64,000 nt of DNA from Luscinia megarhynchos. Taxonomy: Eukaryota > Chordata > Aves > Passeriformes > Turdidae. Where the stretch lies: NCBI GenBank assembly GCA_034336665.1, contig JAPFBE010000003.1:33640360-33704359 (forward strand). The letters run 5' to 3'. The notes beneath the pieces are model-generated. The model worked only from the letters and a program-made list of their open reading frames with translations. It made no database searches and was not told where the DNA came from. The position numbers and the translations under genes are program-made. Shown one piece after another: positions 27,165 through 37,478 of the stretch (the first letter of the stretch is position 1; the number at the start of each line of letters is the position of its first letter).

Positions 27165-27840
27165 CGCGGGCGGACGTGCTGAGCCATCCCCGACGGCAGT
27201 GCTGCTTGCCGTGGCTCGCAAAGCAGCGGCAGGGCAGCCCCTGCCCTGGCCCGCCCGGGGCCAAGAGCAGCGGTTTTCGGGCGGCGGTGGCCGATCGTGG
27301 CCAAGGACAGCGCTCTCGGGCGGCGGTGGCCGATCGTGGCCAGGGACAGCGGTCTCGGGCGGCGGTGGCCGATCGTGGCCAGGGACAGCGGTCTCGGGCT
27401 GCGGTGGCCGATCGCGGCCAGGGACAGCAGTTTTGGGTGGCGGTGGCCGATCGTGGCCAGGGACAGCAGTTTTGGGTGGCGGTGGCCGATCGTGGCCAGG
27501 GACAGCAGTTTCGGGCGGCGGTGGCCGCTCTCGGGCTGCGGTGGCCGATCGCGGCCAAGGACAGCAGTTTCGGGCGGCGGTGGCCGATCGTGGCCAGGGA
27601 CAGCGGTCTCGGGTGGCGGTGGCCGATCGCGGCCAAGGACAGCAGTTTTGGGTGGCGGTGGCCGCTCTCGGGCTGCGGTGGCCGATCGCGGCCCGGCGCT
27701 GCAGCTGCCGCGCTCCCCGGGGCGGGCGGCGGGCGCGCACCCGGCGGGCAGCGAGCAGCAGGTGGCCCCCGCGGAGGCAATCAGCATCGCATTCAACGCC
27801 AGAGCCGGCTCAATTTCCAGCCCCGTCTATGCCGAGGGGC
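27165..27840. promoter_or_regulatory. CpG island overlapping the 39-bp minisatellite
   Basis: GC content and CpG frequency jump sharply here and fall again after about 27840. CpGs also occur outside the tandem array (27165-27271 and 27700-27840), so the island is not only a product of the repeat. In vertebrates unmethylated CpG islands commonly mark transcription starts; no TATA box or adjacent coding exon is recognised. It may be the promoter of an unseen transcript, or GC-rich DNA created and kept by repeat expansion. Confidence 0.6.
27272..27700. repeat. 39-bp GC-rich minisatellite with ten CGATCG sites
   Basis: CGATCG occurs at 27292, 27331, 27370, 27409, 27448, 27487, 27546, 27585, 27624 and 27683. 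Spacings are exactly 39 bp except two of 59 bp, where a 20-bp partial unit is inserted (27526-27545 and 27663-27682). The core reads GGTGGCCGATCG(T/C)GGCCA, then GGACAGC and a variable TCGGG or TTGGG stretch. Since 39 is divisible by 3 and the unit lacks stops in every frame, all six frames stay open and give 13-residue repeats (217, 249 and 350 aa on minus; 251, 219 and 196 aa on plus). I regard these as by-products, not proteins. Confidence 0.95.
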
Positions 27841-28030
27841 CTGGAGCTGCCTTGTTAATGCTGCAGGGAACACGTGGGACACATTGACTGCATTAATTGT
27901 CCCCGCTCATTCAGCAGTGGATGAATTATAATGTTACCACTCCAGGGTAAAGCAAACACCTATCATAACAATCATGTCATTAGTGTGCAGATGCCGGCTG
28001 CTCTGCTTAACCTTTTGTATCTTTTTTTTT
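27770..28030. promoter_or_regulatory. Candidate conserved noncoding element beside the CpG island
   Basis: Immediately after the GC-rich array the sequence becomes mixed, with retained CpGs and homeodomain-type cores (GCATTAATTG, AATTATAATG, CATAACAATC). It contains no repeat and no convincing frame once the array-driven frames end. Its position at the edge of a CpG island suggests a promoter-proximal or enhancer element; this is inference. Confidence 0.38.
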
Positions 28031-31000
28031 ATTTTTTTTAAATGGCATGCAATAAGAATATTTTTTATTGTTTTTCTTATAATTGATTTTTAGGTTGCAA
28101 GTGTAAACCCTTGAAACAAGCTCGGCACATTACTCAACAGCCAGGAATAAACGCAGGGACTGGCAAAGCACAGATTAAAGTTGCTTTAGAGAGAAACAGC
28201 AAGGCTTTAAAAGTTTATGTTTGCAGTTTGGTTTATCCATTGCAGTATGACTGTTACATTTGTTATTCACATAGCATGAGCTCCAGAAGGACTAATGGTC
28301 CTTAAAAAATGTAACAGCCTTAGAAATGCTTCTAATTTAACTACAGCTACTAGCAACCAAGGATTATATATGCACACCCAGACAAATAAAATATTCTGGT
28401 TTGAAAATTCGCATCTCTGCAGAAAATCTTCTTGTTCACTGTTATATACATATAGGCATATATGCAGACACACATATAGGTGTACATGTGTACATGGAAA
28501 TTCCTTTTTATATAGGAAACTTAATATGTGTATTAATAACCTACATGGAAAATACTATCTTGGCTTGGAGTTGCTTTTACTCACACATGCAGCACGAAGC
28601 TTCGTTGAGTGTTGCAACATCATTATCATGCAATAAATGATTCTGATTTTCTCATTTGACTTTAATTGAGCTCTATTCTGTGTTTAGTGGTATCCTTAAG
28701 TGGCACTGCCAAGTGTCCTTGGAACTTCCCACTACATGTTCCTGAAGCACTCAAGTGCTCTCTCAGATGTTCCTGAAATCCCTTGCTCTGGTGACTTGCA
28801 GGCAGAGAGCCCACTCCCAGCAACCCTTGTATATGTCATTAAAAATTGCTCATCTGAGTGCCCAGAGAGCAATACTGGGGGGGGTGTGAAATGGGTTTGC
28901 ATGGCTTGGCATTTGGTCCTGACTCTACACTGATGCCTTTAAAGCATGCAGATCCTTTATGTTTGTGAAGACCCTGATGGATCCAGCAGCTTTGGGTCAC
29001 TGTGTATTGCTACACCATAGAGAATTGACTGTTCATCTTCCATACCTGAGCATCAGCATGCATTCGTTGTGATGGTGGAAAGGAGATGGTTCCTCATCTT
29101 CCATCTGCCCTCTCCCACCACTTCTTCATACCCCTTCATTAGTTAATCAGCTGAGACCCCAGACTTGTAGACATTTGCCAGTTAAATGCTTGGCATTGCC
29201 TGCTGCAAATAATTTCCAGAGGTTCAAGGGAAATAACCACATGGTGTAAAGCCAAGCTTGCAAACTGATCTTTCAGTGATTTTGCAAGAGGTGGAGATGT
29301 GCTGGAGAATGTCAGTGCACTGTTTATGCAAGCACAGAGTTGCATTATTCCTTGTTGGACACTATTATAGTGAATTTGGTTTAGAATGAGATCCAACAGT
29401 AGACACAGTGTCATAAAGCAAGAGCAGGGCACAGGGGAGGAACGATAGAGTAGTATCAATACAATTACTGATACTAAATATGTGTGAAACTATTGCAAGA
29501 GTAAGTGTATGGCAGGATGAGGTTAAGGATGAGGTTAAAGTTTTATGGTTATTGTTTTGGTGTTTCTAAAGTCATTAGATGCTGACTAATTTTGTGTAGG
29601 TGCTTGTGGTTTGTGAAATGGAGAGGCCATTTAAAATGGTTTAGTCACATTTTAGCCTTAAATGACTATTTAATTTTTACATATGCATGTAAAACCATGT
29701 TGTTTATTGGTATTTCCACTGAAAATTGCTGTGATTCAGCTCTTTTGGATGCATTTCAAAAGTGTAAAGTGGATTTATGTTCCATAATCAGTAGAAGGTG
29801 TATTTCCCTGAAATCAAAGAAGCCATTTTTTATTATGATGGTGGATTCATGTGAGAATATAATAGCATTTTCTGGTATGCTATATTTCTATAAAACCAGA
29901 ATACAGTCTTACATAGCCCTTATAATGCTATATACAAATACATTAAACAGTATAATCTTTTTTCCATACTTCCCCTTTAGATTGTTTGTGAATGGGAGAA
30001 TTCATCTTTCAGACTTTCATTTGCTTTATATGTTCAAGTACACACTGTCAGACTAAAAATTCTGCAGTTTCAGAAAAGTGATTTTATGAACAAAATAAAA
30101 ACTTGCAATTGTATCCCGTGTGATCATCTTTTCCACCACCAGATAATATTTATGGCATGTTTTTTCAAGCATGCATATTTGGTTGATCAAAACCAAACAA
30201 TGTTATTCAGTAGTACTTGGATGTCTGTGCATGTATTTCCCCCCACTGTAAACTAGGCTAAAATCAACTTTATGCAGACTTTTTTTTCTCCCAGTCTCTA
30301 AAAAAATTACTGTAAAAATGAAGCCATATGAAAATGAGTTGTTGTATGTAAAATAGTTTCCCACACATTGCTTCTGCTGGATGTTTTTACTTAGCTTGCC
30401 GAAAATGGTGTGTCTGCACAAATAATGAATGTGTGCTGCCATCACACTAGTTCTTACATTTTCCTATTGGAAAAATATGTGTAAAATATGGGCATGCTGT
30501 AGTTTGGGAAATAAGTTCTTTCTTTTTGATTGCATAATATTCTACTGTTAATTAGTAAAGCATTTGCTGGTAATTTGACCTGCTGCAATATATTGACATT
30601 TGATTTCCAATTTTTAAACCTGTGTGTGTTATTTGCTAGCATATGTGCACATATTTATAGGCATTCCAGCAGCAGGTGCCTTTGGACAGGATTGTATCTA
30701 TGGATGGAAGAATAATAGATTGTTAGGTTCACTTACTATTTATTAGATATTTTTGCTAATCCCTGTATGATGACCAAAATTCTAACCCAAAAGATGAGTT
30801 GTGTTGCAGTTTGCTATAACAGTTACTGTAGGAATATTACTCAGACATGGTGAAATTTGCAAATAAATAAGCTTATAAACTTAAATACTGAGTTATACCA
30901 GCTGAGATTCTGCTAAGACATTTTTCTTTTCCTTAGTAGTCACAGATTGTTTTATACCCCAAAATAACTGGATAATTAAAATAGCTTATAGCTGCCCATA

Positions 31001-31814
31001 TAATATCCATTGTTCTATTAATAACACTGCTAAGAAACATAAAATTAAATTCAGGGCTGTTTTCTTAAACCCTTCATAAATATTTTAGAAGTTAATTAGG
31101 AGACTACAGGTATGGATAGACCAAGATTTATTCATAATTAAAAATCAGATATCACATGTCACATCTTCTGATAGAGAAAAACCTTTAATTATCCGTAATT
31201 AGGCAATTGTCCCTATAGTTTGCTGAAGAGGATTGAATTGGAAGGAACATGGTAAAAAGAGATACTCATGGTAATAGGCTAAGTTTCTTGCATTTTCTTT
31301 GTTCAGTTTCTTTTTTTTTTACATGTTGGTACAGAACATGGTAGAAATAGTAATATATGCATATCTTACTGATACATTAAATCACAGGAAATACCTTTAT
31401 GTAAAATTTGATGCAATTTGGCATCTGACCTTTATCTAATGCCTCATAACTTTTCATGCCAATTATTTTGTCTTCCTTTACCAAAATGTGAACAAAAAAT
31501 GAGCTCATGAATGACAATATATTCCTTCAAGAGACCTAAGCGATATTCTTCCAAAGCTGTAGTTAGCTTTCCAATTTTCTCAATAGATTTTCTAGATCCC
31601 CAATTCTTGGGGCAAATTACTGATCCAAACAAATACCAGGCACATAGTTGGTCAGGTATCTGATCCTGAAATATGGTGTATGATATCTGTGTATAGCTAG
31701 AGCAGTTCCAAGAAGATATGGGGTTGGGGAAAAATGTATATATCTACATTCTTTAGTGCAGTCATTTACATTAAAGCATCTTACTATAAATGGTGTAATT
31801 TCCTGCAATATGAA
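28031..31814. other. Unique AT-rich noncoding DNA, no gene supported
   Basis: The stretch opens with a T-rich segment (about 28020-28080). A perfect 12-bp duplication lies at 29515-29538. The 154-aa plus frame at 29592-30056 is the longest frame here outside a repeat. It is rich in Phe, Ile, Tyr, Cys and Lys as expected from AT-rich DNA, and no domain is visible. A homeodomain-site-rich segment (about 31090-31230, TAATTA and ATTAGGCAATT-like) could be regulatory but is not separately supported. Confidence 0.5.
29515..29538. repeat. Perfect 12-bp tandem duplication
   Basis: GGATGAGGTTAA occurs twice in direct succession (29515-29526 and 29527-29538). Simple slippage product; no function implied. 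Confidence 0.9.
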
Positions 31815-31866
31815 GATCTCCATCATCTCCATCTCCATCTCCATCATCTCCATCTCCATCTCCATA
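31815..31866. repeat. CTCCAT hexanucleotide microsatellite
   Basis: About 52 bp of CTCCAT repeats are interrupted by two CAT insertions, giving a mixed 6/9-bp rhythm. On the minus strand this produces a Met/Glu repeat at the start of an 82-aa frame, which is not evidence of a gene. Confidence 0.93.
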
Positions 31867-32420
31867 TTTTTCCAAACACAGTCAGGACTACATATGCTAT
31901 TTGATAGTTAAGGCAGTTTTAGTGGAGTTTTTACATCCTGTAAAGACTTGCACATGTGCTTCACCTGGCATACTAACTCCCTTTGGAGTCACTGGAACTT
32001 CTCACTGTGCACAAAGCTAAGTCTGAAGAAGCTGTTGCTGTGTGCAAACCAATGGGTTGCCTCTGGAATAGTCTTGCCCCTATACTAAGTGTCTTTCTAA
32101 TCAATAAGATATTTTATTTTGGTTAGAAATTTCAAGCTACAAATCCACTTGGACTTGACTCACCCGCTGTGTTCAGGCATGAAACTCTTCTCACAGACCT
32201 GCTGGCCCTTGTTCTTTTGGACTAGCCCATGGTTTGACAATTGCTCATTCTTATGATATGGCTGTGCTAGTCTTGTGCCTGCTGTCTTAAACTAAATAAT
32301 AAAACAAAGCATTAATTATTTAGGATAAAAGCATTTCAAGGCATTTCATATCCTTCAGTTAATCATACTTTTCTGCTCAAGTTCAGGTCAGTAATTAGAC
32401 ACCTTTTGGAAGTTCTTCCT
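31867..32420. other. Unique noncoding DNA, no gene seen
   Basis: Between the two microsatellites I see no exon or dispersed repeat, only ordinary mixed-composition DNA. Confidence 0.55.
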
Positions 32421-32442
32421 CCATCCATTCATCCATCCATCC

Positions 32443-32489
<47 letters not shown>

Positions 32490-32515
32490 ATCTATCTATC
32501 CATCAGTCTATTTCT
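32421..32515. repeat. Tetranucleotide (ATCC/ATCT)n microsatellite
   Basis: An initial (CATC)n part passes into a nearly perfect (TATC)n run and then diverges. The 87-aa frame across it is a Ser/Ile/Tyr/Leu repeat of no coding significance. The long perfect core makes it likely to vary in length between individuals. Confidence 0.95.
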
Positions 32516-32561
32516 ATATCTATCACTCTACCAATCTACCTACATACATTGCTACGTACCT

Positions 32562-32568
32562 TTATATA

Positions 32569-32607
<39 letters not shown>

Positions 32608-32613
32608 TTATAT
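32562..32613. repeat. (TA)n dinucleotide microsatellite
   Basis: About 52 bp of alternating TA, interrupted by TGTA at two points, follow the tetranucleotide repeat after about 45 bp of degenerate TATC/TACC-like sequence. The TA core is self-complementary and may extrude as a cruciform. Confidence 0.94.
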
Positions 32614-34339
32614 GTACACTGTTGCTTATACAACTTCTGGATAAAGCTCCTTTATTTTTCCCTACCTAAATAATCTTTAACTCTTTACTTTAGGTCTCTA
32701 GGATTTATCATCTAGGCTACTGGAAATGCTCTTGATTTTCCTTATGTTTTTCTTGGTTGTTGCTTTCTTTTTTCTCTTTTGCCCTTTGTAGCACCTTTAA
32801 CTTTGATGCTTTTGTACAGATTTTAAATATTTGTTATTTAGCATTGGCAGAGACTTTGAAATTAGGCCAGACTGATCTAATAGTGCATAGGGTTGCAAGC
32901 AGCATCAAAGGACCATGCTGAATGTCATCAGTCATTTATAGCCTTGTGTCTCGAAGTCTCTGTTACTTTAACTCTGGAGACAGGATTCTTGAAGCCTGCA
33001 GGTCACCTCAGCATTTGCAGTGAGTACTGCAATGTCCTTGTCTTCATTTGTCATGTTGCTTTCCAGCTGGCATTTCTTTTCACCCTTTGGCAATACAGGA
33101 ATACTAAAACTGTTAAAGAGCAGTTGATAAATGGCAATGCTGCCTTCCAACTGTGGATTTCTGAAAGCGTTGAGAAAACATCTTAGTTCTTTAGATTATC
33201 TTTATCTGTTAGAGACACGTCTTGAAGACATTGAGAAACACGGGAACAGGTTAATTTTTGAGGAGTTTCCAGTGACCTTTCCTACTTACTGCAACCCAGA
33301 GTTGGAGCTCCTCAGGATACATCTCAGCAGAACCAGAGGGGCTTATGCATCTTTAAAGATGCTTGTGATATTAATGAATTTATCTTGACACGAAATTCTT
33401 TTACAGGTGGGATATGTCTCGGCCTAATTTCAGCCATCCAACAGTGGGGTGTCTTATTTCAAACAGTCATGTCATTTATAGTCACTGCAGCTAGAGGCAC
33501 ACGTGTTTTGGAGGCAGTTCATTCCATCTATTTCAGATGCTCATTTTGAGGATCAATTTCTGTCTACAAGTTTATTTCTGTTTGCAGTGACATTATATCT
33601 AGCCTTGGTGACCAGCTTAGACTGCATGCTCAATTTTCTTATTGCTAAAAATATGTGAAATTAATTCAACTTTAATTTTGTCACATTGTTAGAATTAAAA
33701 GAATTTCATTGACAGCCTATTATATAAAGTACAGGGTTAGACTCTATATTTCTCATTTTGTTGGGAAAATCTGATCTGCATATCCAAAGCTAAAATTCAG
33801 ATTCTTAATTAGTCCTTCCTGGGAGTAATTGAATTCTAGATATAGCAGGTTACCACCTCTAGATAAGAGAAACACTTGCTGGACAAAAGTGAGACATGAT
33901 CCAGTGTGTGTATTGTGTGTAAACATGTGCACAGAGTTATATTCTTGCAGAAATACATGGAGATACAAACTCATACACACAGAGAGTCATAGCCCAGTTC
34001 TGCTGATGAGTGTTAAATGCATGTGTGCATGGTATGAGTAAATGCAAATGTCTGAACAGTGTAAAGAAATAAGGGCTGTGAAGCCATCAAACTTTGCAGA
34101 CCAAATATTAGTTCTCCTTTAATCAAAAAATACCATTGATGGTCTTCCAACAGAGCCTAATATTCAGTATTTCACAACACATTACGATCAGTCACAGAAC
34201 ACCTGTAAAGAGTTAGCCTAGGCATGAATAATTTCCTAGTGGTTTATGAACATCAAGATTGGTGAATTGTAAGGCATTAAACCTTTGGAAACACTTAAAG
34301 AAGACTGACAAGAACCTATGTACTAATGTATGATTTACA
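32614..34339. other. Unique noncoding DNA, no gene supported
   Basis: No recognised exon or repeat. Frames of 97 aa (32893-33186) and 85 aa (33131-33388) overlap on the plus strand in different frames and match no family I know. Confidence 0.5.
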
Positions 34340-35467
34340 AGCCAAACCACTCTCCATGACATTTGGAAAGTCATGGTAGTCAGATGAGATCCCAGATGAC
34401 TGAAAAAAGGGAAACATTGTACTCATCTTTAAAACGGGTGGAAAGGAGTGCCATGGGGACTACTGACCTGTACCGGGAAGATCATGGAACACATTCTTCC
34501 AGAAGCTATGCTAACACACATGGAGAACAGGGAGGTGATTTGAGGCAGCCAGCATAGCTGGCATCAAGCTCCTGTCCTATCTGACCAACCTAGTGGCCTC
34601 CTGTGATGAAGTGAATATATCAGTGGAAAGGGAAGGGCTAATGACATAACTTATCAGGTCTTCTGTAAGGCCTTTGACACAATCTCCCATAACATCTTAT
34701 TTTCTAAGTTGGAGAGAGACCGATTTGATGACTGGATGGGTAAGAGTGGTTGGATGGTCACATTCAGAGGGCAGTGGTCAACATCTCGGAATCCCATCCA
34801 ACATCAGTGACAAGTGGTGCTCCTCAGGAGCCCATAATGGGACCAATGCTTTTTAATATCTTCGTCAATTACATAGAAGAGAATATCAGGGACACCCTCA
34901 GCAAATTTGAGGATGACACCAAGCTGAGTGGTGCTGTTACCACACCTGAAGGATGGCATGGCCTGGCATCCAGAGGGATTCTGAACAAGCTCAAGAAGTG
35001 GGCCCATAGAAATGTCATGAAGATTAACAAGACCAAGTGCAAGACATGGCACTGGGGTCAGGGCAACCTCCAGTATCAACACAGGCTGAGGAATGGACAG
35101 ATTGAGAGCAGCCCTTCTCAGAGAGAAGGACTTGGGAATGCTGGTGGGTGAGAGGCTGGACATGACCCAGCAATGTGCACTTGCATCCCAGAAAGCCAAA
35201 CATGTCCTGGGCTGCATCAAAAACAGCACGGCCAACAGGGTGAGGGAGGGAATTCTGCCACTGTGCTCTGCTCTGCTCTGCTGAGACCCCACCTGGCCAC
35301 ATTTGATGGTGTTTAGAGGAACTTGGTCTTGTGGAAGGTGTCCCTGCCCATGGCAGGGCAGTTGGAACTAGATGGTCTTTAAGGTCCCTTCCAACTAGTG
35401 CTATTCTATGATTCTATGAATATAATTCAATGATTATATGATTCTATGATTCTATGATTCTATGACC
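34340..35467 (+). mobile_element. CR1 LINE, plus strand, with reverse-transcriptase remnant and 3' tail
   Basis: This is the most complete CR1 here: the end of ORF2 and the 3' UTR, closing in ATTCTATGATTCTATG-type repeats at about 35401-35467. Translation shows the palm region of a non-LTR reverse transcriptase. A CKAFDTISHNIL block lies near 34660-34695, a PIMGPMLFNIFVN block near 34830-34870, and [11 protein letters not shown], the catalytic [FY]xDD motif, near 34905-34940. The Asp normally two residues before the SKAFD block is replaced (QVFCKAFD). The reading frame shifts near 35105-35125. After a CSALL block at about 35284 the sequence jumps into the 3' UTR, so several hundred bases are deleted. 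It is 5'-truncated and cannot encode an active protein. Assignment is confident from motifs plus tail. Confidence 0.95.
34750..35284 (+). pseudogene. Broken CR1 reverse-transcriptase ORF
   Basis: The coding remnant within the CR1 copy runs as a 133-aa frame (34750-35151), then continues in another frame (35093-35284). The first frame covers the GAPQEPIMGPMLFNIF turn, the FEDD catalytic motif and the downstream thumb-proximal region; the second covers the REKDLGMLV and GCIKNSTANR regions. Upstream, part of the finger/palm lies in yet another frame (about 34650-34700). With the truncated 5' end, frame shifts and a lost upstream catalytic Asp, it is a dead copy. Confidence 0.9.
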
Positions 35468-37478
35468 TAACAATCCAGATGTGAAAATGAAAACTTGTAG
35501 TAAAAGTTTATTTAAGGGAGAGGGAAGAAAGCGTGCTAGTTTTGAGTGGAAAGCTCTTCTTTTGAAGCCCTGAACCCATTGTCTGTCAGATAGGAGTCAT
35601 GACTGGTTATGTTACCACTCAAGCCTATACAGCATTTTGGGGGACTTCACAAAAAGTGGAGATGACCTTGGCAAAGAAGCCTACAAGTGCTACCTGCAGT
35701 GCTACCATTTCCTGCCACCAGGAGCACGTTGGACCCTTTGTGGTCAGGCACATTCTAAGGGGCCATTAAAACTATGCCACTTAACATGCCCAGAGATAAA
35801 AAATGACTGGCTGCTCGCAGGCTGTGGGCTGCCAACCAATCTGCTCTCTGGGTAAATGAGGTGGACAGAGGCAAACCTTGGAGACCAGTAGAGGTATGCA
35901 ATCAGATCCTGTATTTGTCAGCATTCTGCATAAAGCCAGTTACAGCTGATGGCACAGTCAGTATAGAGGCTTCAAGAGGCAAACACCCTGGCTCAGAGGT
36001 AAGCCCCAAATCACAGCCAAAAGGCAAGGTCTCATGACCTCACCAGGTCCTCCATGTGAAACCCAGCCCCAGAAGAGTATCTCCTTGAACTCCATGTAAA
36101 CAATCTGCTGTTCACAGGCTTAGAGGAGAAGTCTGTCCACAGACAGTGGACAGTGAAACAGTATCTGCACACACACCTATCTCTGCAGTGATAATCTATC
36201 TGAGGTGTAGCTGTGTTGATGTTAGTGATGCTGCTGAGAGTCCACACAAGGCAGATATATTTTTAGTGCTCTCTGAATTTTATGGATACCTGGCTCACAT
36301 GCTTCGGATCTTGCTTCTTGAGGTATTTTAATACTTGTTTAAAGTAGAATAATATAATTTAGTGTTAGATTATTATATATATGCATAAATATATAGTTAC
36401 ATATATTTACCATGTAACCCCCATACACACACATAAATCGCTTATATGGACATTATTCATAAAACCAACTGAAGTGAAAATTCTCACATTTGAGGAAATT
36501 GAAGATGTAGTCTTTCACAATTCCATTGTTCTAATGCTTTGACTTTTATTCTGAATGTAAAAGGATTTTAACAAATTTCAGTTTGAACAAAATAATTTCT
36601 TCAATATCCCTATTATGTGCTGTGTTTCTTTATATGATCCATATTCTGCTTAAAGGGAAGATTTCTATGATCACCCAAAGTATCTGTTACATTCATATGA
36701 TCTTTATGGAAATACATTATAAAGCAGAGGGATACTGCTGCAGTATTTGTTTTTCCTTCTCCCCAACAAAAGCAAGCAACGATTTTGCACAGTGTTTTTA
36801 AATGAGGACAAACACACAGCAAAAGTCTGTAAGCCCCAATTTTGTGTTCTATCAGAAGAAAAGATATGAAAGGGTAAGTGAGCTTTCAAGGAGTCTCTGC
36901 AATCTGTAGGACAGTATAAAAGAGGCAGTGATAGTAATTAGCCTTTTTAAATAATTCCTCATATCCTTAAGCACATTATGGAAATGCACAGTACACATCA
37001 GATGTCTGTGTGTGTCTGTGGGGGAATGTGCATGTATGTGCAAGTGAGGGGGTGAAAGAGAGGTTTGCAGCCATCCTTGCATGGCTGTATTGGTAACTGA
37101 GCTGAAATGCTGAAGCAATTTGTAGTGGTGTCAGTCACTCCTTGGGGAAGCTCACTGAACACATGTTAGTAGGTGCCACACAATTTCCTTGGCTGGTATC
37201 TCCCTCTGTAACATCAGTTCATGGTATGTTCTTCAAGATTATAGCATTCTTCTCTTCAGTTTTAGAGGTACTAATTTTGGTTAATCTTAACTAATCCCAA
37301 ATATTCCACCACTCCCATCCTACTATTGCCTAATCAAAAATCCTTTTCTGCTCTTTGCAAGACAGTTCTTACTGATGTAATTCCATTATTATGTTAATCA
37401 GTAACATATACCAGAGGACAATAAAGTGATGGCAATTAAGAATTCCAAGCTTTTCACCAGAAAAAAAAAAAAGAAAAT
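35468..37478. other. Unique DNA between inverted CR1 copies
   Basis: About 2 kb separates the plus-strand and minus-strand CR1 copies. It includes AT-rich sequence (36360-36410, TATA-like) and a short A run just before the next CR1 (about 37461-37473). No exon or further transposon is recognised; short frames of 60-88 aa are unrecognised. Confidence 0.5.

Noticed and set aside
26744..27796. 350-aa minus-strand protein
   Set aside because: It is entirely explained by the 17-bp and 39-bp arrays, which leave all frames open; the peptide is a direct readout of the repeat units.
27176..27931. 251-aa plus-strand Arg/Gly/Gln repeat protein
   Set aside because: The repeats match the 39-bp DNA unit exactly in length, and other frames and the opposite strand are equally open.
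34804..35302. Minus-strand frames of 162 and 92 aa
   Set aside because: They are antisense shadows of the CR1 reverse-transcriptase remnant, which reads on the plus strand.
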